A stretch of 64,000 bases of DNA from Atriophallophorus winterbourni (GCA_013407085.1 JACCGJ010003206.1:1-64000), one strand, 5' to 3'; numbered from the stretch's first letter, positions 30,241 through 43,498 are shown. The notes: generated by a model from the sequence alone, not told the origin. Numbers and translations: made by a program.

Positions 30241-33200
30241 CAGTCTGTTTGCTCGTCACATAGTTCAACCAATTCAGCGCGTCGGTTGACCGTCTCCAGC
30301 AATTCATCCAAAAGTCGTGCCTCACGTTCTTTTTCTTCCGGAGTTTTCAGATTGTCTAAATTAAATCGATCCGCAAGACTCATTAAGCTGATTAAGAAAC
30401 CAGGGGGTTTAGAGACGAATGGATAGACGTTGCTAAGATGACGACTGCCGATGGCGAAAACGTGGAAACCGTAAGTAGCGTTTATAGATGCCAAGTTGAT
30501 GACAAACGTTTGAATGCTGAAATCTTGATTATGAAAAAGATGAGCTGTTTGAATAAAACAGGATGAATCCAAGACGGATGATAGACAGCAGTATCTTGGG
30601 TCCGCTATGACTCGATTTCATTGCTGCTCTGGCAATGATTTACATTTCTATCTTCGTTGAACTATTGCGCATAAACCCCGCGCTAGACACAGAGATTCAC
30701 ACTTTGACTATGACGTGCGCCATGTGTGGTACATGAGTTATCACTGAAGTTATACAGGTTTGAACACGTCGTCCCACAAGTGCACATGCTATTTCGGGAG
30801 TCGCAGTCAATGTATTAATAAGCAGGTTGGCATAGCAGCCATTTTGTCCAGCTTGAACCCTTGTGTCTTGAGCAACTGCTATGAGCGCCAAGGAGCTACC
30901 GTTAATCAAGCAACATGTTCAATTGTACGAGGTAGAAAAACCCGGTAACGACAACACGCTACAACCATTCACATAGAATGAAGTTGGACATGACAATCTG
31001 AATAAATGAGGTTTCGACAACGACGTCAGGTAGTTTGTCGACGCAACGCACACCATAGACTACGTGTGGGTGGACAACGCACAAGCTACGAGTATTCACT
31101 GCTTCGCCTACGTGACCGCAAACAACATGACGCAAGCAGCACGCTGGTCAAAATGAGTGAAGTAAACCGCTGTGACAATTTGGTGTATGCAAACTTCTGG
31201 AGACCGGTAATGGGGTGTAAGCTAAGGGAATGTGAAAATGAATAAAACTGTCCAAATGAAATAATCCAGAAATAGATCCGGATCAATGCGGAATCTCCAT
31301 GGATTGGTTGTATTTGGCTATTACCCAGATGATCTCGAAATGAACTGCGGACATCTGGAATTGTTGTAATAGTAGTGCGATACTAGATCACAAAAGCAGC
31401 AATACAATATGACTCACTCTGTTTTGCCCAAAGCAAGCGAAATTCATGTTCTAGATTAGCATGGCGCTCCTCCAATTCTTGCTGACGCAATCTGAAGCAT
31501 ATGAAATAGGATTACGGGTCGAATCCATTCTAGTGAAACATGGGAATTAGGGTCATTAGACTTGAACTTTTATATTAACTAGCGCGGGGATTATTGTGGA
31601 AAACTCTCTCTAGGGGTGACCACGCTTATGAGTTTAAATTTCAGACTCCTGAGCTTGACTATGAAGGATTCATCAACAGTAGGCGCGCATTGTGAATGAT
31701 AATGCATAGATTTCTGGCTTCGTTGTGAAATGAAAAGACACGCCAAGGCGAGACCTGAAATAGCGGAAAGATAAACATTTGCTTTTCGTTGGAAGAGCAT
31801 GACGTAGTATACCACTATAATTGCGCAGGTTACGTGAAGCTAATCAGTGCGAAAGAAGCAATGCCGGGATGTGTAGACATCGAGACACCTCATACTTTCA
31901 AACTCGCGCAACAGCAAATTAAACTAAACCGAAATAAGACTCGACACTCTCGTTCATAAAATCTAATTGAAATTGGATGATGTTTTGTGTCGCTCATACC
32001 TCTGCACGCACACTCTCTACCCGATTCATGGCTGATGGTTCTGCTCAAGTGGAGCTTCAGTGAACCTTGTAGAAATTCGAAATTTCAAGCAAAACGCTTC
32101 GTAATAATGACGAAACACTGAGCATTATCCGCTGGTTGATAAGCGGACAACCTGAGAACAAGCAACAGAGCTTTGAAGGCGTAACTCGGTCCTTGGATTC
32201 CACGAATACTGAGCATCGAGACTGAGTGAACTCACAATTCCGGGTAAAAACAGCAAGTGCACCGAAAGAAAGATTCTTGTGGCGACGCCACATCACGTAA
32301 ATCTTGTGATTGTTAAACCGTCACATGGCATACGCAGCAAAAGAGCTTAACTAGTAGCCTTTCCAAAGACACTGAGGCAAATCATCCGAGCTTGGGTCCC
32401 TGTGATCATATATAGCAGTGGTTGGTTAAGTATCCGGATATGTCACGAAATCGTGTTCAGTAACGGTGTTACGGTAATAATTTTCTTAGGGTGTTCGCTT
32501 AATTGAATGTGGTGAGGAAATCATGTCATGATACACGACAGTGATATCCGCAAGGAAGCAATCCTGCTGATGTGGCTCTACTGGTTACTTTACTTTTGTG
32601 CGACTATCTCCTCCTGGAGGATGAGTTGGATTCGTTGGTGTCACGGATTGCGGCCACCCACGCACAGTGGTCAGAAGCGAGATCCGCGCAGATTCTAAGC
32701 CAGGTCCGGTACCAAGTGCGCCATCCGTAAGCCGATCGTAGGCCAAGCAGCTCCACATCCGATCTCATGGTGGCGAGCCAAGTCGTCACTTGTCCTTCGC
32801 TACGACAACGCCATTCTGCGCAGGGTGTCGGTGTCACCCTGGTTAGTTCAGGGTCCGAGCGTCTCACGATGTGGCCAAACCGTTTCAGTCGGTGTTGTCG
32901 CAATAGCGAACTCAGGCGAGGGATATCAAAACAACTTCGTCATTCGATACTCGCTCATCCAATTGAACAGCATCGAACAGCTCTACTGGTTCCCGAAAAT
33001 TGATTGAATGGCTGTTCTATTCGAGATGTAAGCACCTCATCCCAGTTTGTTTGTGCTTACTCTTATATAGATTCCTTTGCGCTTTAGGTCCCGCACTTCT
33101 TAATCATTTGGGATTTAATTTTTTTCATAGTTAAAAGGCATTTGGTGCATGCTACCGGTGTAATGCTGTCTGTGATGATGATGATGATACCGAAAAAAAT

Positions 33201-36200
33201 ATCCAAAGCCAAAGTGTGCCCCGGAATGTTAACACCTCACAGTCCTTGTCAATACAACTCCAAATAAACCGAAAAGATCATGTCAATGTTAGAATTTGTA
33301 GGGTAAATAAGACCCGAAATCGAGCCGCGTATGACCTTCGCATGTGTAAAATGCTTGTAAACGAAACGAGGGATAAAATAAGCGCTCGGTAGAATGAAGA
33401 ATTCGTGTCCATTAGAAGTCGCGTCTATTAAATTAAAATGTGAATTAACAAACCATGAACATGATAAAAAGAACTAAATGGAATTTATGCGATCAGCCGG
33501 CTTAATGTGAAGTATGAAATTTGAAAAAAATAATGTATTTCGCATGATGTTTCGATCAGCGCTGGAAGAATTAAACCAGATGAGTCAATTATGCGAGATT
33601 TTCAAGCTTTTGATTTATCAAACATTTTGTTATTTTTATCACAATGTGACGAAAATACTACAGAACGACGATACATCTCACTGGTCAAAAGCATGAAATT
33701 ATAAAAATTGTTTAAATTTACCAGTATCATGTATCATATCACAAGCCTAGATCTAGGTAAAATGTAGCATGCGAGCTGAGACACAGCCAGACGGTCCAGA
33801 CCACATGCAAGGCTTTACCGGACAACTTTTATGTACAGATGCACCGCGTTTTTTAACGACGGCACGTGTGTCAATCACCACGACTGATGGCTGTATGAGA
33901 ATCTGGCCGAAAATTTATAGGAAAGTTGGGTGCAGGGGATTATTTCATTCTAGACGAAGCAAAGTCTGCAGACACGAAAATTGATGTTTGTTTGTCACAA
34001 TGTCACAGTCTGAGTTCTGATAAGGCGCTGTTGTTCAGTTGAAACAGTATGCATCTGCTCGGATAATTCCCGTTGTTGACAGAGTAAAGGCTGTGTCAAG
34101 AAAAATGGCTTATCGTTTCTGTTTTCAACCCCAGCTTACAGAGCCGTTGAGAGAACATCACGAGCTTTATACCCATTTGGTTTATGAAAGCCTATTACGA
34201 AGGACGCAGTTTGATAAGCTATGTCCCTTAGAAAAACCAAACCCGAAAATTGGTTGTGAAATACGAACACACGTAGCATATACTACAAATCCGAACGGCA
34301 AGTTCAGTCCATCTAAAGCAAGCCTTGCTAATTTACATGTAGACAAAGCTGATTCAATGGCAGTGAAAATTTTAGACCATGTATATCAATAGAATCGATA
34401 ATCAAACACTGTTCGATCAACAGTATCACAACAGCGGTTGAAATACAGTTCTAACGACTTCGGTCTGTAGCAAAGGTTCGAGTTATAGAGCACAGATTTT
34501 GGTCGAACAGCGCTGAATGATTGGCAGTATTGTATGTCTAATTCACATTTTTACATCTGCGTGAGAGTGGAATATTAGCTTCCCCGACTTCACAAATACA
34601 TTCGGTTGCATAGATCCCATTGAAATTTCTGCTGGTGAGGGAGTGTCTCTAGAAGCAAGCTTCTTTCCATCCTTTTTCTCAACCTATTATTTTTCCTTTC
34701 GCAACGACCATCAACTGTCAGTCCGAAGGAGCTGATGACGTAGGTTTCGGCGTATCGGGAGCAAAAACGGCGTTAAATTGTCGCGTATGTAAACAACTGA
34801 AAATTTATTAGTAACAGCTCCTCAACGTAAGCTATCCTTTCGCACGTATCTCATTTGTTCTCTAGACGTTAGACCACATTGATTTGTCATTTTTCACTGC
34901 ATCTCCTTCAATGCTATTCAGCTGCTGATTCATTCACTTCTTCGAATAGACTTTACGACTGCCTTAGCTGTATCAAAGAAATCTCACGCGCAAACTTGAT
35001 TTTCAATGAAAATATAGTTGTAGAACATTTTGCTTTACATGAATCACGTATTTCTTGTTCAGCCGGGTCCTGCTCATCCACTCACCTACGATTCAGTAAA
35101 GTGATCAACAAGTACTCCGTTAAAACACAGTATACTAAAAGATATTTGAGTGTGCTTGAAGCCGATCGGACATCATAGTCACAAAGGGAAAGCCTGTCAC
35201 GAAACTGTTATAAATTATTTTGATAACGTTTTGTTCCTGACGAGGAAAGCTCCGTCCGACAAAGGGTGCAAATACCAACAGAACCCAGGTCGACATCGCA
35301 CTCAGCTGATCAATCCTAAATTGACTAACAAATATGCAGCCATTGAAGGTGGTGAATTATTTAAGATGGCTAGTTAAATGCAATTTAAGCCAGAATCCTT
35401 AGTTTGACTAAACGTTTCTGTCAGAAGCGAAAAATCATCAAAACTACTACAGCGATTCATTACCAACGTCACCGGTAGTTAGCTGCATGCTGAAACACGC
35501 TGGAGTCTCACTACCATTTCTATTTTCCTTCTAATATTTGTCTGGGCACAGACAACCTTGCAATATCTTAGCCCACGTGCAGTCTATGACTGTAGGGCAC
35601 TTTGCCTGGATCAGCCTTGTGCTTTCATACATACATACATACATACATACTTACATACATACATAGATAAATACATACACACACACACATACATACATAC
35701 ATACATACATACATACATAATACATACATGCATACATACATACATACATACATACATACATACATACATACATACATACATACATACATACATACATACA
35801 TAAATACATACATACATATTAATCTAGTAAAAACTGGCTGAAATGGATTTTCATTCTTTCCCTTTTGATAAAAAATTTAATTAGATCAGATCAGATTTAT
35901 AACAGCAGCAAAAACAATAACGACAACATCAGTCAATGCATCAAAATTGTCCAATTTCACAGCTAGAAAATTCATCTCGATTTCGTACATTTTACCTAAC
36001 AGCAGGTTTCAAAAGAACGAGCTGCGACCCGAGAAATATATGGTAGTTTTATCGAATAACAGACATCTTGGAGTAAAATAAATAAACACCCACTGTTTCC
36101 CAATTGATTCTAATCATTTTACCCCGTCTTTGTCCTCTCGGTCGATAGAATAACGGTTAGATGACACTATACTGCGACGAATAGACGACTTGGTGCACCT

Positions 36201-39200
36201 GATAAACCCGGTTTACAGAAATTGTCCAAACTGTCGGCTAGCACCCATAACAGTGCACCTACTAGTCCATGGGGATAATCAAAACAAGAGTTCCAGGGGT
36301 TAGGGAACAGAAATAGCTGAAGAAAATCCAAACGATCGAACAGAGACCAAGGGTAGAAAATCTCCATACTGCCATGTTCCAATCGCAGAAGAATACGTTA
36401 ATATTACAAAATTCCAAGTGACGTCTGCAGATTTAACACTCTTGTCTCCGCATAGGTAAATAAGTACCACAAACCTCTAGTCGCACAGCACCTCGCGATG
36501 ATTGCACATGAACCGGGACGCTAAAAAGTCGCCAACACCCATAAATAATCAAAAAAAATTATAAAGGCACAGAGATTGAGGCGAGCTCAGGTTTAAAGTT
36601 TAGTATCATGAATGCAGTGTACGACGCAACTAGTGAACAATTCTGAATCTTCCATGAACTAATAATGATTGCTGAGACCTGAATTCTGGAAGGGTCTTTA
36701 GCATTCAAAAAGCATGAAAGGTAAGCAGTTATAATCCCTGCGCGACCGCGACGCTTACGGCTGCCTGATGGCTTCTTTCGGTCGATGTTCACAAGGGGTT
36801 ACATCGTAAGCACAAGGCAATTTCATTCTCCGCGGCGTTTTAAATGACAAAGCAGTGCGATCCGAGAGGAACCAGATTTCCCAACACGTTCTTGCACACT
36901 GTCAGTGAACTACGTTCGACAGTCGAAAGCAGTGTCTGCTCTTCACCAGCTTGGATACTGTTGGGTGAGGCGTCCTCACCCATGACACGTGCGACCTTGG
37001 CAATGTCCATATCCGAACATTGCGGATGCATGCTGTGACAGGTGGTAACCTTACGCTTCAATGTCCTTATCGCTTACTTCGCACACCCCTTTCTGTCTCT
37101 ATATAAACACTGGCCCTGTCCAGCTCTAGGGCCTGCGAACCTGTGTCCTGAGTCTCGGCTTGGTCCTTTGTTGTTCTGTTCTCTGTCTCAGTGGGCTTGG
37201 TCTCTCGTATCATCTAGTTGATCACCTGGCACAATTGTCTCTCAAGCCCACACTACATAGCAACTTGGCGACGGGGTGTTTTCAATCATGTCCGCTGAAT
37301 CCGAAGTGTCTGTTTTATAAAAGCTGCTCGAACGACTACTCCAGATAAAAGAAGTAAATTATCCTGCGAATGATCCCAAATCTCCATCTACCGAATCTCT
37401 CATGTCATCTATAATGGAATTTCATTTTGACCCGCAAAATAATGTGACTTTCGACACGTGGTTCCGGCGTTATGAAGATATATTCCGATTAGACCTCAAG
37501 GACCTGGGAGATGACTGCAAAGTTCGACTGCTGTTACACAAATTGGGTGCAGCGGAATTAGACAAATACTGCAATTTAATTCTTCCTCAGAACCCACGTG
37601 ATCGTACATTCGAAGAGACAGTCGAATCACTCAAGCAATGTTTTGGTGATCAATCATCTCTATTCGGTATTCGCTACCGCTGTCTTAATTTGATCATGAA
37701 TGAAACAACCGATTTTGTGACACATCTCGGAGACGTTAATAGAGAGTGCGAACGCTTCAAATTGCGCTCACTGACTGACGATCAGCTTTACACAGTGCCT
37801 GCAAAGTGAGCGGTCAAGAGCAAGTTCTTCCAAGCCAGTAAGGTCACCATCTAGAGCTTTCATATCTCTTTTGCAACCGTGTTTGTGCCACCAAACGGTC
37901 GACTTCCTGATTTCAACCCACCAGATACTTTTTGGAATACAACCATTTTCCATTATGTACACAGGACCCATCCAACGTAGGCGACACTCGTGGTAGGATG
38001 GTCATGTTCTGTCGACTAACTTTGAAAAACACTTCAGTATTTCTACGTTGCCCATCCACGACGCTTACAGATATACACATATATATGAATGACAAAACGA
38101 TGGATGCGCGTAATCAGCATAATGACTGGATAGCATTGTCAGGCGTAATTATGGTACAAGATATTCAGTGTAAGTTTGAACAGAAATATGATGCCAGAAA
38201 CCTTAGCTCACACATCTCTACATTGGTTCATATTTGCCGCACCGTAGCATATAACCGCACAGATGAGTTGGTACTTAACATGTTCACACTAAATCATATC
38301 GTGGGCTTTCAACTTTTACTTTTCGCGGATAGCTCTACGGGTGGATTAATAGGCCTCATTTAGTTTTCGTATTACTACACCACGAGCGGCTGTCAGAGCG
38401 GAGATAAATTTGGATTACTATGCGGTACAACTCCCAACACCATAAACAACATGCGATCCCAAGGCACTCATATACTGGCTCATTGTTGAGACTCAGGTCT
38501 TCACATGGCCGCCTCAACACGGTGCTCAAATATGGATCGGTCAGGTTGCGGGTCGAAGAGTATTTTATCAAACCCACTTACGAAAGACAAGGTCAAACCG
38601 TTGAATGTAAAGGAAGAGCGCAGGTAGTGCACCAGCACCACCATACGGTAGCATTGGACATTGTTTTACACAGTGAAGAACTTATGGCCGAATGCAACCA
38701 CCATTGTAACTTCTGGTGAACTAATGAACCATGTATAACATTCATAAAGTGAAATAGTGTGGATAACTGCAACAGAAAGTGTCTTTTAAGTGTGTAAATG
38801 CTCTCTGTGCACTGCCAATCCTTGGTTTTACTTTGTCCTTCGCGATAGTCACACCACTCGGTATTACATTATTTAGTCCAAAACAGCAGAAAGGTACACA
38901 AGATAATGGTTAATCAACCTCGCATGTGTACAAACAGAATCTAAGGGATTCCTAGATACGAACCCGATTCATGGTGGCATTGTAGTAGTTTTTGGCCATG
39001 TATTTTGGGGATACCTTATCGGACATGATGACCCGTAAGCAGTCGCGGTCTATGGGATCGAAAGTGGCGTGAGCTTAAGAAAGTACCCATCGTTTACTAT
39101 TAATATCATGCATTTTGACTTAATATCCTGCCGACGGGGCATGTTTGTTGTGTGCGCCCAGGAAATACAATAATAAAAATTGAGAACATGATATGCGGCG

Positions 39201-42200
39201 GAAGACCGGCTGATGCCTGAATACTACGCTTGTAGATTTTAACTGACGCGATTTGTTACCGTTGGATAAACGCGGAAGAAGAAGAAGAAGAAGAAGAACA
39301 AACAGAGAAACATACCTCTCCAGTAGTTGGGTGTGCCTTTTTGAGAGGGCGTCTCTTAGTTCAACCACTTTAGCCCATTTATCCAACATTCCACCCACGT
39401 TCGATCGCTTCTTATTGGCTGAAAAGAGAGTAATGCGGAACAAAAATACACACGTTATTCACTTCTCTTGGGACCGAAATAGAAACATCTATGAGAATCT
39501 GAGCGATCACTACGTTCGCTAAACGATTACTGATCAAAAATCACATTTGTTTCTTTTATGATTAAACCCAAACCGAGATTAATTTCAGATTTTGTCCCGG
39601 TACTAATAGAAAGAAAGAGCGAACTTTTTCACTAGCATTCGAATGTCTCGCTGAATTTTGTTTCAGCTCAAACTTGGTTTGTGGAAAAGAAGTATTTGAG
39701 AGGATTCTAAGGAGAGCAGAATAAAACTGTGGTCATGGGGCTGCTCCCGAGTAAGCTGCCGACAATGTGCTGTCGGTGTCTTTACTGGTATGAAGAGCCG
39801 AATCCTGCACTATAAATATACAAGAACATGTTTGAAAATGAGACGTTGATTCAGTCAAAGATGCGCCTATAAAGCACGGTATGTGAAACAAATTTCGACA
39901 TTCGGTTTGGAGGAAAATCAAAAAAGCATCTCAAAACAAATCAGCAAAACTAATAAAAAAGATAACTATGGTATTGCTTTGCTGGTCATAAATTCAAAAA
40001 ATGTTACTAGTTCAACAGGCCTGATAAATGCGTATAAATGCAACAAACGGAACAAAACTAGAGGCACCGATAATAACGTTTCGGACGCAATATCATACCA
40101 CTTTCTGACTTAAAATAAGCTGGGCATCTTAGAGAAACTAGGCCGGGGCAACCTGACGGTATATTAGCCAACGTGCAGTCTCAGACTGCGCGGCACTTTG
40201 TCTGGATCAGGCTTGTGCTTTCATTCATTCACCATACCAGAAAAACTATTAGCAGCTTTAGTTCTGGATAAACCAAACAAAATTAGCTAGATCGGTTTCG
40301 TTAATCAGAAGATAATCAAGCAGTTGAACGGTTGCCATTTAAAGTTCAGTAAAACCAATATCAACAGCATCGAAGGGTGGAGAAAAAGAGCATTAAAAAG
40401 GTAGAACATGCTGTTTTGCCACTGTGGTTAAAAATACAAAGTCAACATACAGAATTTCGATAAATGTTAATAAAAGTATTAAATTACAAGCCTGGATTCA
40501 AGCAAAATTCTACACGGTCATACACTGCACGTGAGTTGAGATATTGATGGGGTTATTCAGGTCTAAAGAAAGGAAATGGCAGTGAAATGTACCTCATATT
40601 TAGCATAACCATTTCTGGATGGATATTACATTCTGGCAACAGAAATAATACATTCGGTTAAATGATAAAAGGGAAAGCTTGATTATCTATCAACCAGCGA
40701 GTATTGACTCTAAACAAAAACTACCATCATGCTGTTATTGGAATGTTGCAAAATTATTCCAAACAGTTACCCGTGCTACATTGCACCGACGGTGGGACTT
40801 AGATTAGTCCCCACACGAAAGCTAAATTTCAATTTACAAATGAGAATTAATCCTCGAAATAGCAAGTATTACCGACTGTCCGAAAGCGGCAAGAACTTGA
40901 CAGGTCTACGCAAAAAAGAAGCTTGACAAACTCGGCTAGATCTCGTCATGCGAATAACACATCAAAAATGTGAAGATGAGTAAAACGATCATTTTTAGTC
41001 AATAAGAAAAAAGCACGGGGCTACATATGGTAAAACAAACTCGTACACCCACCAAACTTAATTTCATGTTGCAATTTTCTTGCCTGAGACTCCAAATTGA
41101 CGATGCGTTTGTTGGTTAGGTAGAGTAATTCATGTAACTTATCGTAGCTCATAAAAGCATCCGAAGAATCCGCTTTAACAATGCGTTTAGTGTAGACGGG
41201 CAAAGACGGGGCAGGTCCTTTAATAATCATCGACTTGGTCTCAGTGGCGTGACTATCTCGATTAGAGCCAAATACGGCGGCGCTCAGGTGAATAGAATTA
41301 CAACGATAATTCGTTCGCTCTCTCATCGGGATGGTGTCTATTGTGGAACAGTAAGAAATGGAATCTGGCAAAGGAGTGTGATTCATGTTAGCTAATGATA
41401 CATCAGCGGTGGAATTGGTAGGGGAAGGTGGGTATAACGGAGGCGGGGGAGCGGGTTTCTTTTTTGGTCGAGACACACGGATCGGATTACATGGCTGTCG
41501 TGTGGATACTTGTTTCGCGGTAAAATTATCTGGAATGTCGAATGGATTGCCAACTGTTTTGGAAGATGGACTAAAATCAACATCGAACGGATTTTTTACT
41601 GTGCAAAAATTCGAATTCTTAACTGAAGCTGCCTCTATCACATGCTCGACGGAATCTTCAGCGATATCATCTGAGTCGAATGGGTTCATATAATTCGGAT
41701 ATACTTGCGAATTCGCATTGACAAATGTATGAGCATCGCCAGCAGGAGACCGTTTTTGCGTAAAACCACTAAGGAGTTCCTTCACACCTTCACCTGCTAA
41801 GAAATCGGTATGATGTTCTCCAATCACTTTATCTGGTTTGGTATTTGATATCGGAATTGTGAATGTTTGACTCGATTCAGTGTAAACCGATACTGTCATG
41901 GTTCCACAGACAACAGGGGAAAGCACACGCGAACACACGGGCGATGGAGAATATGATGTGATTGATGAAGGACTGATTTGATGACGTTCTTCGGGTACAT
42001 CAACGGTTCCTTCTTTTGTATTCTTTAACACTGGGGATTGTGACTTGCAATGATCGATATGTTGGGGTGGGTTGTCGGACGATACCAGCTTGAGAAAAAT
42101 CAAATCAAATACAAACGTACCAGTTGACGCTCTGGGGCGGTACATACGTTAGATACCGATGAAGATAATTCGATATTTTGTGTTTTATCATTAGCATGCT

Positions 42201-42590
42201 TGGAAACAATGATGAGGCGATCGCTCAACGAATGCAACTCATCGAAGGGCTTATCAAAAATAGCCTGTTGGACGTGAAAATCGGGGACTAGGGCACTAGA
42301 AATCTATAGGAAATAAGGGTGATTCAATAAAACAAACTTGATGACACTCGTTAAGAGAGGCCGGGAGTGAGAACCAGCGTGAACAACTAAAGAGTTTGTA
42401 AACAATCACACAAAATTTACCATTTTTCTTTAAATGGATCCGGAATTTCGTAGATGTCTGTGGTCTTTAAACCAACTTCACAGAGGGACACAAGTGAATG
42501 AATATTGGTACGACGGGCATGGCCAAACTTATTTCCTCCGACTGGTTGAGCGCGGCAAATGTTAAAAGGTAGTTCCATGCGTCCAGATTT
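30241..42590 (-). CDS. EHBP1: EHBP1-type endocytic adaptor (NT-C2, NPF, bMERB), six exons, both ends missing
   Basis: Exons in transcript order: 42590-42421, 42295-42148, 42088-41053, 39418-39316, 31491-31418, 30355-30241. All junctions are GT-AG and in phase, giving 1646 nt or about 548 residues. EHBP1 links Eps15-homology (EH) domain proteins and Rab GTPases of the recycling/exocytic route (Rab8/10 family) to membranes and actin. Visible parts: the end of the NT-C2 domain, three NPF motifs, a Pro-rich stretch and a bMERB helical domain. The CH domain of animal EHBP1 is missing. The first exons (most of NT-C2) and the C-terminus after ELVELCDEQTD were not found. It is convergent with NRBP. 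Confidence 0.85.
32595..32905 (-). mobile_element. RTE-like LINE C-terminal fragment
   Basis: The - strand frame reads RQHRLKRFGHIVRRSDPEL, GQVTTWLATMRSDVELLG and WRTWYRTWLRICADLASDHC. This is the typical end of RTE-clade polyproteins (LRW.GH..R......W......L........W). It lies in the largest EHBP1 intron. No RT domain is present. Confidence 0.7.
34039..34392 (+). other. 117-codon ORF of unknown nature in EHBP1 intron
   Basis: Reads KMAYRFCFQPQLTEPLREHH, LYTHLVYESLLRRTQFDKLC and further. No family recognised and no splice partners seen. It is antisense to the host gene and could be chance or transposon-derived. Confidence 0.2.
35471..35817 (+). repeat. CATA-tail repeat running into a 190-bp (CATA)n microsatellite
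   Basis: The repeat occupies 35471-35625 (CACCGGTAGTTAGCTGCATG to GGATCAGCCTTGTGCTTT) and the tetranucleotide array 35626-35817 follows without a gap. The array holds a few TACA/CACA interruptions. This is the longest simple repeat in the window. Confidence 0.9.
36770..37060 (-). mobile_element. LINE tail remnant
   Basis: The - strand contains IQAGEEQTLLSTVERSS, matching LQAGEEQIQLLAVERRS of the tail at 23490. It abuts a gypsy LTR remnant. Confidence 0.5.
37070..37785 (+). mobile_element. Gypsy LTR end and truncated gag (CsRn1-like)
   Basis: A TATA-like CTATATAAAC (about 37098) is followed by LTR text ending at TAGCAAC, then TTGGCGACGGGG, which resembles the primer-binding region at 59367. 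The gag frame opens with an ATG near 37288 but meets a TAA at once; from 37402 it reads MSSIMEFHFDPQNNVTFDTW and FGDQSSLFGIRYRCLNLIM, closely matching the Gag at 59398. It is cut at about 37785 by a LINE tail, inside the EHBP1 intron. Confidence 0.75.
37786..37935 (-). mobile_element. LINE tail fragment joined to gag
   Basis: The reverse complement reads GCKRDMKALDGDLTGLEELA then LDRSLCRHCVKL, a diverged copy of the segment at 23383-23480. Confidence 0.6.
39273..39298. repeat. (GAA)n microsatellite in EHBP1 intron
   Basis: About eight GAA units, 18 bp from the exon boundary at 39316 and on the donor side. A short (GAT)n lies at 33172-33188. Confidence 0.8.
40138..40600. repeat. Two CATA-tail repeat copies in opposite orientation
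   Basis: A + oriented 3' half (40138-40232, GGCCGGGGCAACCTGACGGT to GGCTTGTGCTTTCATTCATTC) and a diverged - oriented one (about 40485-40600, TACAAGCCTGGATTCAAGC). Both are in an EHBP1 intron. Confidence 0.6.
41053..42088 (-). other. EHBP1: EHBP1 large exon: NPF motifs, Pro-rich stretch and start of bMERB
   Basis: A 1036-nt exon. NPFD motifs lie at 41679-41687, 41585-41593 and 41540-41548, the ligand for EH domains. KKKPAPPPPLYPPSP matches the KRKAPAPPVLSP segment of human EHBP1. In human a CH domain follows; here the same exon runs through a low-complexity Ser/Thr linker straight into YDKLHELLYLTNKRIVNLES, the first bMERB helix. It ends at GTGGGT (donor at 41052). Confidence 0.85.
42148..42590 (-). 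other. EHBP1: EHBP1 exons: end of NT-C2 domain and linker
   Basis: Exon 42590-42421 reads KSGRMELPFNICRAQPVGGN and NIHSLVSLCEVGLKTTDIYE, then IPDPFKEK. It aligns with human EHBP1 ALQFSLSCIFLREG...MQSLASLMSMKQADIGNLDD. A 125-nt intron and exon 42295-42148 (ALVPDFHVQQAIFDKPFDEL) follow. The start of the first exon at an AG acceptor (42591-42592) is less certain than the other sites. Confidence 0.7.
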
Positions 42591-43270
42591 CTCGCATGTA
42601 AGAGGTATGTGAATAAATCAAGTATGATTTAACCTGAAAAGCAAGAATGAGGTTAGGAGAAGAAAACGAATTACTTTGTTCAAATATGTAATAAAATGGA
42701 AATGATATCACAAAGATTCTTACAGAAAAAACAGATATATATTTTTCGTTCGCTGATCATCTGCAAAAGCCTGATACTTTAGACTAGAATATAGCTTAAC
42801 GAGATAAAAGAATGAAATACACCCTACTGAATTATATTTGTGAATAAAAATCAATTCAATAATCTTAATTGTCGTTTGCAATGCATCCCTATAAAAGTGC
42901 ATCATTCGTGAAGTTCCGAAATCATTCTTTCAAATTGTAAGCATGTTTTATCAGACAGACAGATTAACGATACTGATTTGATATTGTCTTTAATAAAAGC
43001 GATGCCCGTATATAACAATAATGCGCTTACGTACTAAGTCGGAGTGATTAAAAATAGCAGGCAGCATGGAGTGAATAAGAAGCCAGCAAAATAGCTTCCT
43101 TATGGGGTTCAGTGCAACGTGACAGCAAGCTTTCCTCGTCACTTTCCTTGATCAGCACACAACATATTATGCCAGTTGATTACTAGAAACATGTCTGCCA
43201 TTGGACGATATTGTGATATATCTATTGACGTGGTTATACATTGTTATATCGGATCAGGTGGATGGGATTG

Positions 43271-43498
43271 GATGGTATGAAAGCACAAGCCTGATCCAGG
43301 CAAAGTGCCGTAGTCAGAGACTGCACGTGGGCGATATTACTGTCAGGTTGCCCAGACCTAGACAGATACGAGAAGGAAAATAGAGATGGTAGTGAGACTC
43401 CAGCGTGTTTCAGCATGCAGCTCACCACCGGTGGCCAATCAATATAGCACGGTGTTAGCTGCACAGAACTGAAGTACTGTACGACTGCACATCCGTGA
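43271..43498 (-). repeat. CATA-tail repeat, full length
   Basis: GATGGTATGAAAGCACAAGCC to GACTGCACATCCGTG. The hairpin arms read GGTAGTGAG and CTCACCACC, so one arm has changed. Confidence 0.85.

Larger units (their letters stand above)
30241..39418 (-). other. EHBP1: EHBP1 bMERB exons
   Basis: Exon 39418-39316 encodes NKKRSNVGGMLDKWAKVVEL then RDALSKRHTQLLE; 31491-31418 encodes RLRQQELEERHANLEHEFRL then LWAKQ; 30355-30241 encodes NNLKTPEEKEREARLLDELL then ETVNRRAELVELCDEQTD. Joined, they follow human EHBP1 EEEAMMQEWFMLVNKKNALI, LERRYELLNRELRAMLA and RREQLLLDELVALVNKRDAL. The bMERB domain binds Rab8-family GTPases. The introns are 7.8 kb and 1.06 kb. Confidence 0.88.

Noticed and set aside
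34879..35178. ORF of 99 codons in the EHBP1 intron.
   Set aside because: No motif, splice context or repeat similarity; length expected by chance in this composition.
41385..41693. Plus-strand ORF of 102 codons.
   Set aside because: It is the antisense shadow of the EHBP1 exon.
42421..42590. Initial reading of this EHBP1 exon as a type 3 CH domain (transgelin-like, because of KTTDIYE).
   Set aside because: The full exon aligns with the end of the EHBP1 NT-C2 domain and its linker, and the later exons are clearly EHBP1.
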